From an uncultured Clostridium sp. (GTDB lineage Bacteria; Bacillota; Clostridia; TANB77; CAG-508), in NCBI GenBank assembly GCA_948442365.1, contig CAOJRU010000012.1, positions 1 to 56,779 on the forward strand: DNA of 56,779 bases, written 5' to 3'. The notes under the pieces were generated by a model. It did no database searches and was not told the DNA's origin. It saw only the letters and a program-made list of their open reading frames with translations. Positions 38,769 through 47,564 of this stretch are shown piece by piece (within the stretch, counting starts at the first letter, position 1; each line of letters begins with the position of its first letter). The position numbers and the translations under genes are program-made.

Positions 38769-39498
38769 ATGGCAAATGTAAAAATAAATGGAATTGTATT
38801 GGCAGAAAGTAATATGGGAGATTTTGATAAAATGCTTACAATATTAACGCCCAATGTACGGCAAAATTTCTTGTGTAGCCAAAGGAGCGAGAAGACCGAA
38901 AAGTGCTCTTTTGGCTGGAACACAAATATTTTGTTTTGGAGAGTATTTGGTATTTAAAGGCTCTCAAACCTATCATATCAATTCAATAGAACCTATTGAA
39001 GTTTTTTATAATCTTAGAATTGATTTGGACAAATTAAAATATGCAGTACATATTAATAAGATTGTGCAAGATGTGACACATGAAAATCAAAATTGTTACA
39101 AAATATTACAATTATTATTGAATACGCTTTATACCATATCAGAAACGGACAAAAATTTGGATATGGTATTAGGAATATTTAAATTACGATTGTTATGCAT
39201 TTTAGGTTTTACCCCGCAAGTTATAAGATGTACAGGTTGTAAGGAAGAAGAAAATTTAACTTATTTTAGTATAAGAGACAATGGGTTAAAATGTAAAATA
39301 TGTGGAAAACAAGATACCAGTACGATTGCCATTAGCGAAAGTACATTAAATGCGATTAAGTATACAGTAACAGCTCCTCCTAAAAAATTGTATTCCTTTA
39401 ATCTAAAAGATGAAGCTTTGCAAGAATTTAAATTAGTAACTAAACTTTATTTTAATGAGAAATTAGAAAAAGAATATAAATTAGAAGACTTGTTTTAA
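38769..39498 (+). CDS. recO: DNA repair protein RecO, read through a CGG +1 recoding site
   Basis: Recombination mediator that loads RecA with RecR. The first 30 codons give the OB-fold start (VKINGIVLAESNMGDFDKML, TILTPNV), then an in-frame CGG at 38859-38861. Skipping the C reads Gly-Lys-Ile-Ser-Cys-Val-Ala-Lys-Gly-Ala-Arg, the conserved RecO segment (B. subtilis has HGKIGVMARGARK). The zinc-finger cysteines CTGC and CKIC follow in the C-terminal half. The joined protein is 242 aa, the normal size. Unshifted reading ends at 38957 after 62 aa. A break elsewhere nearby (for example at G38856) would also restore the frame, so the exact base is inferred from the CGG rule. Confidence 0.93.
38859..38862 (+). 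other. CGGN +1 recoding site in recO
   Basis: In-frame CGG followed by C, after GTA (Val). Skipping the C reads GGC (Gly), the invariant Gly before Lys-Ile in RecO. Confidence 0.82.
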
Positions 39499-39502
39499 AA
39501 GT

Positions 39503-39627
39503 TGCCAATGTGCCAATGGGGACGGACCTTTTTGGCAACTGTAATGTTTAGTGTTATTTAGCTTGTATGGTATATAAAAATAAATGAAAGATTGCCAAAA
39601 AGGTCCGTCCCCATTGGCACATTGGCA
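39503..39627. repeat. REPIN-like palindromic repeat (family A)
   Basis: The arm GCCAATGTGCCAATGGGGAC, continuing into GGACCTTTTTGGCAA, at 39503 is mirrored up to 39627. The pair encloses about 50 bp of AT-rich sequence. It lies between recO and hpf. The arms match those at 6669-6865 with small changes at their outer ends. Confidence 0.88.
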
Positions 39628-39640
39628 TTGGTAACTTTTC

Positions 39641-39669
39641 TTGACAACTAAAAAAATAATGTATATAAT
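39641..39669 (+). promoter_or_regulatory. Promoter of hpf
   Basis: TTGACA (39641-39646), 17 bases, TATAAT (39664-39669): a perfect consensus sigma-A promoter just after the repeat. Confidence 0.85.
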
Positions 39670-39699
39670 AAGACCATAAAAGAGAAGGGAGCGATTTTT

Positions 39700-40227
39700 A
39701 TGAAAATAAAAATAACAGGAAAAGAGCTAAAAATAACAGAAGCAATCAATGATTATGTAGAAAGAAAATTAGACAGAATCGATAAATATTTTGAGGAAGC
39801 AGAAGCAGAAGTTACTTTAAAAACAGAAAAAAATGAGCAAGTTGCAGAAATTTATGTAATAGCAAATGGAGAAAAATATAGAGCAGTAACAGAAGACAAA
39901 GATATGTATGCTTCTATTGATAAAGATATTGACATACTAGAAGGACAAATTAGAAAAGCAAAAACAAAAAGAGAAAAAATGATGAAAGATGCTTCTATCA
40001 GAACGTTGGAAACAGTAACCGATCCAATTGCTGAAATTGCTGACGAAATAGTAAAAACATCTTATTATGAGATTAAACCTATGTTACCAGAAGATGCTGT
40101 TTTGAAATTAAAAGAAAAACCAAGTCATAATTTCTTAGTATTCATCAATGTAGAAACAGGTAAAGTAAATGCTATTCACAAATTAAAAGATGGAAAAAAT
40201 TATGGTTTGGTGGAACCAGAAGCATAA
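39700..40227 (+). CDS. hpf: Ribosome hibernation promoting factor, long form
   Basis: 175-aa protein that dimerises 70S ribosomes in stationary phase. The N-terminal S30AE domain begins KIKITGKELKITEAINDYVE, with LDRIDKYF and YRAVTEDKDMYASIDKDID. A linker and the C-terminal dimerisation domain (FLVFINVETGKVNAIHKLKD, NYGLVEPEA) make it the long HPF type of Firmicutes. A perfect promoter and a strong terminator make it monocistronic. The ribosome site is GAAGGGAG. Confidence 0.95.
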   Translation: MKIKITGKELKITEAINDYVERKLDRIDKYFEEAEAEVTLKTEKNEQVAEIYVIANGEKYRAVTEDKDMYASIDKDIDILEGQIRKAKTKREKMMKDASIRTLETVTDPIAEIADEIVKTSYYEIKPMLPEDAVLKLKEKPSHNFLVFINVETGKVNAIHKLKDGKNYGLVEPEA

Positions 40228-40250
40228 AAATAGGAAAATATTTGACATCC

Positions 40251-40294
40251 AAATCGGATTTAAAGATAAAAAAATCTTTAAATCCGATTTTTTT
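40251..40294 (+). terminator. Terminator of hpf
   Basis: AAATCGGATTTAAAGAT and its complement around an A-rich loop, ending in TTTTTTT. Confidence 0.9.
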
Positions 40295-40352
40295 GCAAAA
40301 TTATGTAAAAAATATTATAATGAAAAATATAACACATTAGGAGGAAACGAAG

Positions 40353-40978
40353 ATGAAACAACAGAAAAGGAAAAAGCGGATTATAGAAAGTGGATTTGTA
40401 CTATTAAGTGCAATCACTCTAAGAATAGGACTGTATTCCAACAGTTCAAGCATACTGCTTAAACCCAAAGCAATGATAGCTGAAGTACAATTTGAAGCCA
40501 TAAAAAACTACGACTTCATGCAAGTGAAAAATAGGTTAGAAGAGAGAAAAAGGGCAGACATTGTAATTTTGTTGAGTGGTTGTCAAATTTTGATGAGAAG
40601 CATGATCCAGAAGGAATCTATGAAAGAAATGCAGAATTCATTTGGGATTTATGCAAAGAATTAAATATCAATGAAATCTTTGTGTGCGGATTGATGGGAA
40701 ACGAATCAGGATGGGGAGGAAATGTTGAGGAACAGATACAAAAACATAATTATGGGTCAATTATGATTCAAGACACCCAAATCCTTAAAACTTATGAAAC
40801 AGATGAAGAAGGGATTAGAGCCTGTGTAGACTTGCTTTATAGGTGTTACATAAATCCAGAAGGCAAGTATTATAAAGGGGGGACTTTGATAGATATAGGA
40901 CCTGTTTATTGCCCTCCAGATCCTAATTGGGCTAAGAAGGTTTATCATTGTATGGAAGAGGTAATGTTATTTCGCTAG
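40353..40978 (+). pseudogene. Broken lysozyme/transglycosylase-like gene
   Basis: Two overlapping frames: 40353-about 40560 (a basic start, a hydrophobic segment, FEAIKNYDFMQVKNRLEERK) and about 40562-40978 (FVEWLSNFDEKHDPEGIYER, FVCGLMGNESGWGGN). GNESGWG recalls the catalytic Glu region of lytic transglycosylase-type enzymes. The second frame is -1 relative to the first, the opposite direction to the CGG sites, so at least one base has been lost near 40540-40562. The start also contains an in-frame CGG (40377-40379) at codon 9; a +1 shift there would reach TAG within two codons. The gene is therefore probably dead, or the sequence is faulty here. Confidence 0.6.
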
Positions 40979-41020
40979 ACAACACTTGTTTCCAAAATGA
41001 TAGAATCATATATCATAACG

Positions 41021-41056
41021 ATTGAGAGGAGAACTAACATCAGTTCTCCTCTTAAT
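41021..41056. terminator. Hairpin in the convergent gap
   Basis: ATTGAGAGGAGAACT and AGTTCTCCTCTTAAT around AACATC, with one G-T pair. It lies 3' of the broken gene and 3' of ssp on the other strand. Confidence 0.6.
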
Positions 41057-41086
41057 CATTATCAGGTTTTCTATAAATGGTAATAG

Positions 41087-41116
41087 AAAAGGCAGGAAAT
41101 CAAATCCTGCCTTTAT
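41087..41116. terminator. Bidirectional terminator between convergent genes
   Basis: AAAAGGCAGGA-7-TCCTGCCTTTA. A-tract and T-tract on both sides fit termination in both directions. Confidence 0.75.
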
Positions 41117-41193
41117 GTATTTTAAAATAAAATAAATAAAAACAAAATTTAACTTCCTACCAAAATGAAGATTAGTAACTAATAAAAATGAAA

Positions 41194-41385
41194 CTATTTC
41201 ATTTGTTGTTCAGCTTGTTGTATCATTTTTCTAACCATGTTACCACCGATTCTACCAGCTTCTTTAGAAGTAAGATCTCCATTATATCCGTCTTTTAAAT
41301 TAACTCCAACTTCACTAGCTACTTCATATTTGAATTTATCTAAAGCAGACATAGCTTCTGGAACTACTTTTTTTGAGTTTGCCAT
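41194..41385 (-). CDS. Alpha/beta-type small acid-soluble spore protein
   Basis: 63-aa DNA-binding protein that coats the chromosome in dormant spores. ALDKFKYEVASEVGVNLKDG and the second conserved block GGNMVRKMIQQAEQQM are present; the GPR protease site (KYEVASE) is intact. Slightly shorter than usual at the start. A strong ribosome site (GGAGGTG on the minus strand) precedes the ATG. Expected to be under forespore sigma-G control; I could not identify that promoter with confidence. Confidence 0.95.
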   Translation of the reverse strand: MANSKKVVPEAMSALDKFKYEVASEVGVNLKDGYNGDLTSKEAGRIGGNMVRKMIQQAEQQMK

Positions 41386-41645
41386 CGTTTTTTCACCTCC
41401 TGTAATATTACATATCAGAAAAAACCTTTGCTTTTTCTAATACTATCATTTGCCAAAAAGGATAAAAATAAACAAGTAATTTTTTCCAGTAATATAAAAA
41501 TAAAAAATTGGGTTTTATATGTTTTAAATATGTAAATCGAATAAAAGAAGTTGTCAAAAAACTGAAACAAATATATTGCAAATTAAAATTTTTAAAGTTA
41601 TAATAAAAAAGCAATCATGTAGCTTAGAAAGGAATGAAAATAGAA

Positions 41646-42515
41646 ATGTATAAATTAGTAGCTATTGATTTAGACGGAACGATGTTAAATCAATATGGGG
41701 TTGTGACAGAAAACACCAAAGAAGTCATAAAAAAAACCATACAAAAAGGAACAGAAGTAATTATAGCATCAGGAAGACCAATTGATTCCATAAAAACCAT
41801 AGCCAAAGAAATTGGAAGCGAAAACTATTTTATAGCAGGAAATGGGGCTCTTATTTATGATATCCAAAAAGATGAAATTATTTATGATAAATTTTTACCA
41901 AGACAAAAAGTATTAGAAATCATAAAAATATGTGAAGAAAATAGCATTTCTTATAATGTATATACAGACCAAACGATATTAGCAACCGCATTGAAATATA
42001 ATGTTTTATACTATCAAAAAGAAAATTTAAAAAAAGAAGAAAGTAAACAAACTAAAATTAGTATTATCGAAAACATATATGAATATGTAAAAAATAAAAA
42101 AGAGCACAAATTTTTAAAAATAACTATTTGTGACGATAATCAGACCGTATTTCAATCCATTATTAGAAAGCTAAGAAAAATAGAAGGAATAGAAGTATTG
42201 GATGTTTCGCATATGTCAAGGAAAACGATAAGACAAGGCACAGAAGAAAAAACAATAGAATATTATTATACAGAAATAACCATGAAAAATGTTGATAAAT
42301 GGGAAGCGATTCAATATTTAATGGAAAAGCTAAATATTGCAAGAGAAGAAGTGATCGCCATAGGAGACAATGTGAATGACAAAAAAATGATACAAGAAGC
42401 AGGATTAGGAATTATCATGGCGAAAAGTACACCAGAAGTGACGCAGATAGCCGATTATATAACCGATTCTAATAATGAAGAAGGAGTGGCAAAAGCATTA
42501 GAAAAATTTTGTTAA
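41646..42515 (+). CDS. Cof-type HAD-family phosphatase
   Basis: 289-aa haloacid dehalogenase hydrolase with a type IIB cap. Motif I is AIDLDGTML, motif II IASGRPI, motif IV IGDNVNDKKMIQEAG. Cof-like enzymes dephosphorylate sugar phosphates or flavin intermediates; the substrate here is unknown. I chose ATG at 41646 because AAAGGA is too close to the ATG at 41634. It is monocistronic. Confidence 0.88.
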   Translation: MYKLVAIDLDGTMLNQYGVVTENTKEVIKKTIQKGTEVIIASGRPIDSIKTIAKEIGSENYFIAGNGALIYDIQKDEIIYDKFLPRQKVLEIIKICEENSISYNVYTDQTILATALKYNVLYYQKENLKKEESKQTKISIIENIYEYVKNKKEHKFLKITICDDNQTVFQSIIRKLRKIEGIEVLDVSHMSRKTIRQGTEEKTIEYYYTEITMKNVDKWEAIQYLMEKLNIAREEVIAIGDNVNDKKMIQEAGLGIIMAKSTPEVTQIADYITDSNNEEGVAKALEKFC

Positions 42516-42531
42516 AGCCATTTTCATTATA

Positions 42532-42648
42532 AATGTTATAAGAAAAGGTTGTTATATAACTATTTTAAACAAAAAACTAATAGGAAGACCTGAAGTGACC
42601 CCAATTATGTTTTTTCGAAAAATAGTTATATAGCAACCTTATAACATT
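42532..42648. repeat. Long imperfect hairpin before the pilus locus
   Basis: AATGTTATAAG and GGTTGTTATATAACTATTTT are mirrored by AAAATAGTTATATAGCAACC and CTTATAACATT, around a loop of about 55 bases. It may be a terminator of the HAD gene plus a mobile palindrome. The rest of 42649-42817 is an AT-rich promoter region without a gene. Confidence 0.75.
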
Positions 42649-42817
42649 AGAAATTGGATAATTTTTACAGAAAATATTACAATAATATTACAACCATATT
42701 AACTTTCTATAACAACCATTCAATTTATTGATTTCGAAGTACATTTGCGTTAAAATAAAATAGATGGATATTTTGTGAAAAAATATAGAAAAATAAATAT
42801 TAAGGGAGGAATTTGTC

Positions 42818-43912
42818 ATGGCAACAAATCCAATGCAAAGAAAAGCAAGAAACTCATTTTTATTAGGAATGTTAGTAATGTTATTAATAGCGGGAATTAT
42901 AATTGCATTATTATTTATGCAATTAATGAATAAAACCAAAAAGGAAAAAGAAGAATTAAAAGCAAGTGTAAATGCTTATGTTTTAAATCAAGATGTAAGT
43001 TCTGGACAAGTTATTACGACAGACATGTTAACCATACAAACTGTTAATAGAAATCTTGTACCAAGTAATGCAACCAGTGATATTAGTATTATTGAAAACT
43101 ATGCATTACAAGACAAAGAAGGAAATGACATTTATACAAAATACGATAAAAACAATAATGCAACATTATATATAAAAAAAGACAAAGAATATGAAGTCAA
43201 AAAAGAAGAGGAAACAGACAACTATTATATTGAAAAAAACAACGATAAAGAATATTTAGAATTAAATACCGTTCCATTAGTAGCCAAAGTAACCATGAAG
43301 AAAAATACATTAATAACAACAGAATTAGTAACCAAGAGTGATAATCCTGTACAAAATGACATCCGAAAACAAGAATACAATATGATTGTATTACCAATGG
43401 ACTTAGTAACAGGAGATTATATTGATATTAGAGTCATGTTACCATCTGGTCAAGATTATATTATAGTAGCCAAAAAAGAAGTAGAAATACCAAAAGTAAA
43501 TGGAGTAGATTCAGACGATACCATTTGGATTAACTTATCAGAAGATGAAATCTTACATATGAGTTGTGCTATCATTGAAGCTTATCAAATTAGGGGATCA
43601 AAAATATATGCAACCAAGTACACCGAAGCAGGAATGCAAGAAGCAGCTATACCAACTTATCCATTAAATGAAAGTACATCTAAGTTATTACGATCCGATC
43701 CAAACATATTAGAAAGAGCAATGAATGCCATTGCCAACAGATATAATAATACCAATGCAGCAGACTTGAGAAATAATTATATCAATCCAGTTATTAGTAA
43801 TCAAGGAGAACAAGCACAAAGTAATATAGAAACCAATATGCAAGAAAGCACTACTAATTCTAAAAACTCAAGAAAAGAATACTTAGATTCTTTAGCAGGA
43901 GTTGTAGAATAA
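42818..43912 (+). CDS. CpaB-like SAF-domain pilus assembly protein
   Basis: 364-aa protein with one N-terminal membrane helix (FLLGMLVMLLIAGIIIALLF). A SAF domain follows (VLNQDVSSGQVITTDML), then a longer insert, then the CpaB/RcpC-like C-terminal part (YNMIVLPMDLVTGDYIDIRV, DYIIVAKKEVEIPKV). In Tad pili CpaB sits in the periplasm and contacts the secretin; in a Gram-positive it would face the wall. First gene of the pilus locus, ribosome site AAGGGAGG. Function by family and context. Confidence 0.8.
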   Translation: MATNPMQRKARNSFLLGMLVMLLIAGIIIALLFMQLMNKTKKEKEELKASVNAYVLNQDVSSGQVITTDMLTIQTVNRNLVPSNATSDISIIENYALQDKEGNDIYTKYDKNNNATLYIKKDKEYEVKKEEETDNYYIEKNNDKEYLELNTVPLVAKVTMKKNTLITTELVTKSDNPVQNDIRKQEYNMIVLPMDLVTGDYIDIRVMLPSGQDYIIVAKKEVEIPKVNGVDSDDTIWINLSEDEILHMSCAIIEAYQIRGSKIYATKYTEAGMQEAAIPTYPLNESTSKLLRSDPNILERAMNAIANRYNNTNAADLRNNYINPVISNQGEQAQSNIETNMQESTTNSKNSRKEYLDSLAGVVE

Positions 43913-43950
43913 AAAGCTTTCCTAAAATATAAAAAAGGAGAGGAACACTA

Positions 43951-44655
43951 ATGAAAAAGATAGGGTTTATAGGAGCCTATGATAAAACCGATTTAATTGT
44001 ATATGTAGCGAAGATATTAACAACATTAAACCAAAAAGTGTTAGTAATTGATGCTACTGTTAATCAAAAAGCTAGATACATTGTGCCAGCTATAAACCCT
44101 ACTACAACCTATGTTACAGACTTTGAAGATATTGATATAGCAGTAGGGTTTTCGAATATAGAACACATAAAACAGTATCTAGGAATATCAGAGGGACAAG
44201 AATTAGAATATGATATTGTCTTGGTGGATACCGATAATTTAGCTGGATTTACAAACTTTGAATTAGACGTAGCACAAAAAAATTATTTCGTCACATCCTT
44301 TGATAACTATTCACTAAAAAAAGGACTAGAAATATTAATCGGCATACCAAATGTAGTAAGTCTAACAAAAGTTTTGTTTTCCAAAGAAATGTTAAAAGAA
44401 GAAGATGACTACTTAAATTTCTTGGCCTTAGGTCATAAGGTAGTATGGAATGAATATAGAATTTATTTCCCAATTGAAAATGGAGATTTAAGTGTTATTT
44501 ATGAAAATCAAAGATTAGCTAAAATAAAATTAAAAAAATTAAGTGTGCAATATAAAGATGGACTAGCTTATTTAGCAGAAGAAATATTAGGAAATGTAAG
44601 TGAAGCCAATGTGAGAAAAGCAATCAAAGCCATTGAGAAAGCCACATGGATGTAA
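43951..44655 (+). CDS. ParA/CpaE-like protein with a degenerate P-loop
   Basis: 234-aa protein. The N-terminus KKIGFIGAYDKTDLIVYVAK aligns with MinD/ParA P-loops, but GGxGKT is replaced by AYDKTD, so ATP binding is doubtful. VLVIDATVN and YDIVLVDTDN keep the later ParA strands. It is followed 46 bp later by a second ParA-like gene with a better P-loop, so the pair may form an active/inactive heterodimer. In Tad loci CpaE is a polar localiser. Ribosome site AAAGGAG. Confidence 0.72.
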   Translation: MKKIGFIGAYDKTDLIVYVAKILTTLNQKVLVIDATVNQKARYIVPAINPTTTYVTDFEDIDIAVGFSNIEHIKQYLGISEGQELEYDIVLVDTDNLAGFTNFELDVAQKNYFVTSFDNYSLKKGLEILIGIPNVVSLTKVLFSKEMLKEEDDYLNFLALGHKVVWNEYRIYFPIENGDLSVIYENQRLAKIKLKKLSVQYKDGLAYLAEEILGNVSEANVRKAIKAIEKATWM

Positions 44656-44701
44656 AAATAGATGTCATAATTAATTTATGCCATAGGAAGGAATGAATAA
44701 A

Positions 44702-45529
44702 ATGTCAATTGTAACTTTTTGGAATAATGGAAGAGAACAAACTGGTAAAACATTATCGTTAGCAGCCATTTGTACCCATTTAGCCATAGAACACAATTAT
44801 AGAATATTAGTTATTTCAACAGGATATCAAGATGAGAATTTGGACCATTGTTTTTGGCAACCCAAAAAGGTGAAAAAAAATATAGGACTATTTGGACCTA
44901 ATACAAATGTAGCCATGCAAGAAGGAATATCTGGATTAACTAGAATCATGAAAAGTAATAAGCTATCTCCAGAACACATTACCAATTATACTAGAATTAT
45001 TTTTAAAGATAGATTAGAAATATTACCAACTTTCAAAGGGGATAAAAACGAATATAATGAGATTAGAAGCTATTATCCAGAAATCATTACATTAGCCAAT
45101 AGTTACTACGATTTAGTATTTGTGGATTTAGATAAACAAGTACAAGACGATATAGAAGATACTATTTTAGAAAATTCTCATTTAATTGTTGCTAATTTAA
45201 GTCAAAGACTAACCAGTATCAATACATTTATAGAATTAAGAGAAGAAAAACCAATTTTAAAAACCAAAAAAACATTGTTATTAATCGGACGATATGATAA
45301 ATATTCAAAATATAATGTGAAAAATATTTCAAGATATTTAGGGGAAAGAAACAAAGTTTCCACCATTCCTTATAACACATTATTTTTTGAAGCATGTGAA
45401 GAAGCAAAAGTGCCAGATTTATTTTTAAGTCTTAGAAAGACTGGCGAAGATGATAGAAATGGATTCTTTTTAGCAGAAGTAAAAAGAACCGTAGATAATA
45501 TTATATATCGATTAGAGGACTTACGATAG
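44702..45529 (+). CDS. ParA/CpaE-like ATPase
   Basis: 275-aa protein. The P-loop is deviant: NNGREQTGKTLSLA keeps the GKT. LVFVDLDKQ and ILVISTGYQ are ParA-like strands; LEILPTFKGD resembles CpaE. ATG at 44702 follows GGAAGGA by 9 bases; ATG at 44693 is too close to it. Lies in the operon between the degenerate ParA-like gene and the CpaF-like ATPase. Role inferred from context. Confidence 0.75.
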   Translation: MSIVTFWNNGREQTGKTLSLAAICTHLAIEHNYRILVISTGYQDENLDHCFWQPKKVKKNIGLFGPNTNVAMQEGISGLTRIMKSNKLSPEHITNYTRIIFKDRLEILPTFKGDKNEYNEIRSYYPEIITLANSYYDLVFVDLDKQVQDDIEDTILENSHLIVANLSQRLTSINTFIELREEKPILKTKKTLLLIGRYDKYSKYNVKNISRYLGERNKVSTIPYNTLFFEACEEAKVPDLFLSLRKTGEDDRNGFFLAEVKRTVDNIIYRLEDLR

Positions 45530-45551
45530 AGAGATAAGGAGGGAAAACTAA

Positions 45552-47531
45552 ATGACAATAACCAACATCATATTAATAATAGTAGTACTAGCGATTGCAG
45601 CTTATGCCGTTTTTCATAACATACAAAAAAAGAAAAACGCAGAAGTAGAAGTTCAAGTTGATGTAGATGACAAAACGTATACCATTGAAAAAATGATAGA
45701 ATTTGTCAAAAGAAGATTAGATGAGATCACAAAAATCAACTTATATGACATAGGACTTTCAGAAGAAGAATTAAAAAGAAGAAAAAATAAAAAGTACGAA
45801 TTAAAAAAGGCATTAAAAGGATGTACTTATGGTGATGTAAATGATAAAAAATACGTAAAAGAATTAATTTATGATTTATTAGAAAAAGAATATGGTGTAA
45901 CAGAAAGTAATATATCAAAAGCCATTCCATTTGATATCCCTTCTCTTCTAACAGCACAAGACAAATTTGATGTTTTAATTTATAGTTATAAAAAAGAATT
46001 TGGTTATGAAGCTTTAACCGAATTAATTAAAAAATATAATTTAGCAACTTTGAAATATGTAGAAGGAGAAACCAAGCCTTCTTATGTCATAACCAGTAAT
46101 GAAATAGAAGAAATATACGAAAAAGAAAATATTGTTTTATCTTTTTCAGATAAATTATCAGTTGTGGTACAAAGAATTTACCAACATTATAAAGGATATA
46201 GTAGTATTGATGAAGTAAGAGACATGAACATAGATGGGGTATCAGGAGGTGTATCAGGGCTTCCAGAAAGTTTCTTAAGTCAAGTAGCACAAGCAGATGG
46301 TGACTATTTGGAACAAGTAACCGAACACAAAGTACCAAGAGCATGTGACAGTATATGGATTTTCTTTCAAGGTAAATCCATTCGTTTGGAATTTTTATCT
46401 TTTGGAACCGAAGCAGAACTAAAAAGAGTATGTCAAAATATTTATAAATATAACAATCCAGGACAATTATCAGATACGAATGGTTATAAAATTAATGAAA
46501 TGAAAGACGGCTCTCGTGTCGTTGTAGTAAGACCAAGCTTCTCAGAAACATGGGCCTTCTTCGTAAGAAAATTTGACGTAAAACGTTCTACGCTAGAGCA
46601 ATGGTTTAAAGGAGAACCAGGATGTGACGAATCCATTGAACTATTAAAATACCTAGTAAAAGGAGCTAGAATTATTTCTATTACAGGTGAGCAAGGTTGT
46701 GGTAAAACTACCATGCTTATGGGAATGATCGAAAACATTTACGAAACCATGAATATCCGTGTTCAGGAAACTGCTTTCGAGCTTCACTTAAGAAAAATTT
46801 ATCCAACCAGAAACATTTTAACTTTTAGAGAAACAGAGACGATATCAGGACAAGAAGGTTTGGACGTTCAAAAGAAAACAGATGGTTCTGTTAATATCAT
46901 TGGAGAGGTTGCAACTGACCCAGTAGCATCTTGGATGATACAAGCAGCCCAAGTTGCTTCTAAATTTACTTTATTTACACACCATGCAAAAACTTTTCCA
47001 AACTTAGTAACAGCACTTAGAAACTCTATGTTAAGAGCAGGAGTTTTCAAAAATGAAAAAACAGCAGAAGAACAAGTTGTACAAGTATTAAACTTTGATA
47101 TTCACTTAACCAAAGATTTTAAAGGAAAAAGATATGTAGAAAGAATTACAGAGTGTATTCCAGTAGAAGAAAAAAATGAATATACCTTTGACCACAGAAA
47201 GGAAAAGACATTAGAAGGAAAATTTGATAAATTTTTTGACAATGCAACTCGTTATTTTGAAAAGATAACGGATAGACAATTATATACATACAGAAATATA
47301 TTAGAATATGTAGATGGAGAATATATTATAACCAATCCAATTTCAGAGACAAATTTAAAAGACATGAGAATGAATATGGATGAAATGGACATGGAGAAAT
47401 TTGACAAATTTGTGGAAAGACATTGGCGAAATAGCAATAGACAAACTGTACAAGTTAGTGGTACAGTAGAAACACCACAACCAAAAAGAAGAGGAAGAAA
47501 ACCAAAAGAAGTTACAGAAGAAGAAGTGTAA
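45552..47531 (+). CDS. CpaF/TadA-like secretion ATPase with membrane anchor
   Basis: 659-aa motor ATPase of the type II/IV secretion superfamily. Unusually for CpaF it begins with a membrane helix (IILIIVVLAIAAYAVF). The middle has GSRVVVVRPSFSETWAFFVR; Walker A is ITGEQGCGKTTMLMG; the Walker B/His-box region follows as VNIIGEVATDP and FTHHAKTFPNLV. The last 20 residues are basic with PKRRGRKPKE, like an AT-hook. It should power assembly of the small pilins encoded downstream. Ribosome site AAGGAGGG. Confidence 0.88.
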   Translation: MTITNIILIIVVLAIAAYAVFHNIQKKKNAEVEVQVDVDDKTYTIEKMIEFVKRRLDEITKINLYDIGLSEEELKRRKNKKYELKKALKGCTYGDVNDKKYVKELIYDLLEKEYGVTESNISKAIPFDIPSLLTAQDKFDVLIYSYKKEFGYEALTELIKKYNLATLKYVEGETKPSYVITSNEIEEIYEKENIVLSFSDKLSVVVQRIYQHYKGYSSIDEVRDMNIDGVSGGVSGLPESFLSQVAQADGDYLEQVTEHKVPRACDSIWIFFQGKSIRLEFLSFGTEAELKRVCQNIYKYNNPGQLSDTNGYKINEMKDGSRVVVVRPSFSETWAFFVRKFDVKRSTLEQWFKGEPGCDESIELLKYLVKGARIISITGEQGCGKTTMLMGMIENIYETMNIRVQETAFELHLRKIYPTRNILTFRETETISGQEGLDVQKKTDGSVNIIGEVATDPVASWMIQAAQVASKFTLFTHHAKTFPNLVTALRNSMLRAGVFKNEKTAEEQVVQVLNFDIHLTKDFKGKRYVERITECIPVEEKNEYTFDHRKEKTLEGKFDKFFDNATRYFEKITDRQLYTYRNILEYVDGEYIITNPISETNLKDMRMNMDEMDMEKFDKFVERHWRNSNRQTVQVSGTVETPQPKRRGRKPKEVTEEEV

Positions 47532-47564
47532 AAACTGACAAGAAAAGAAAGGGGTGAATAACAA

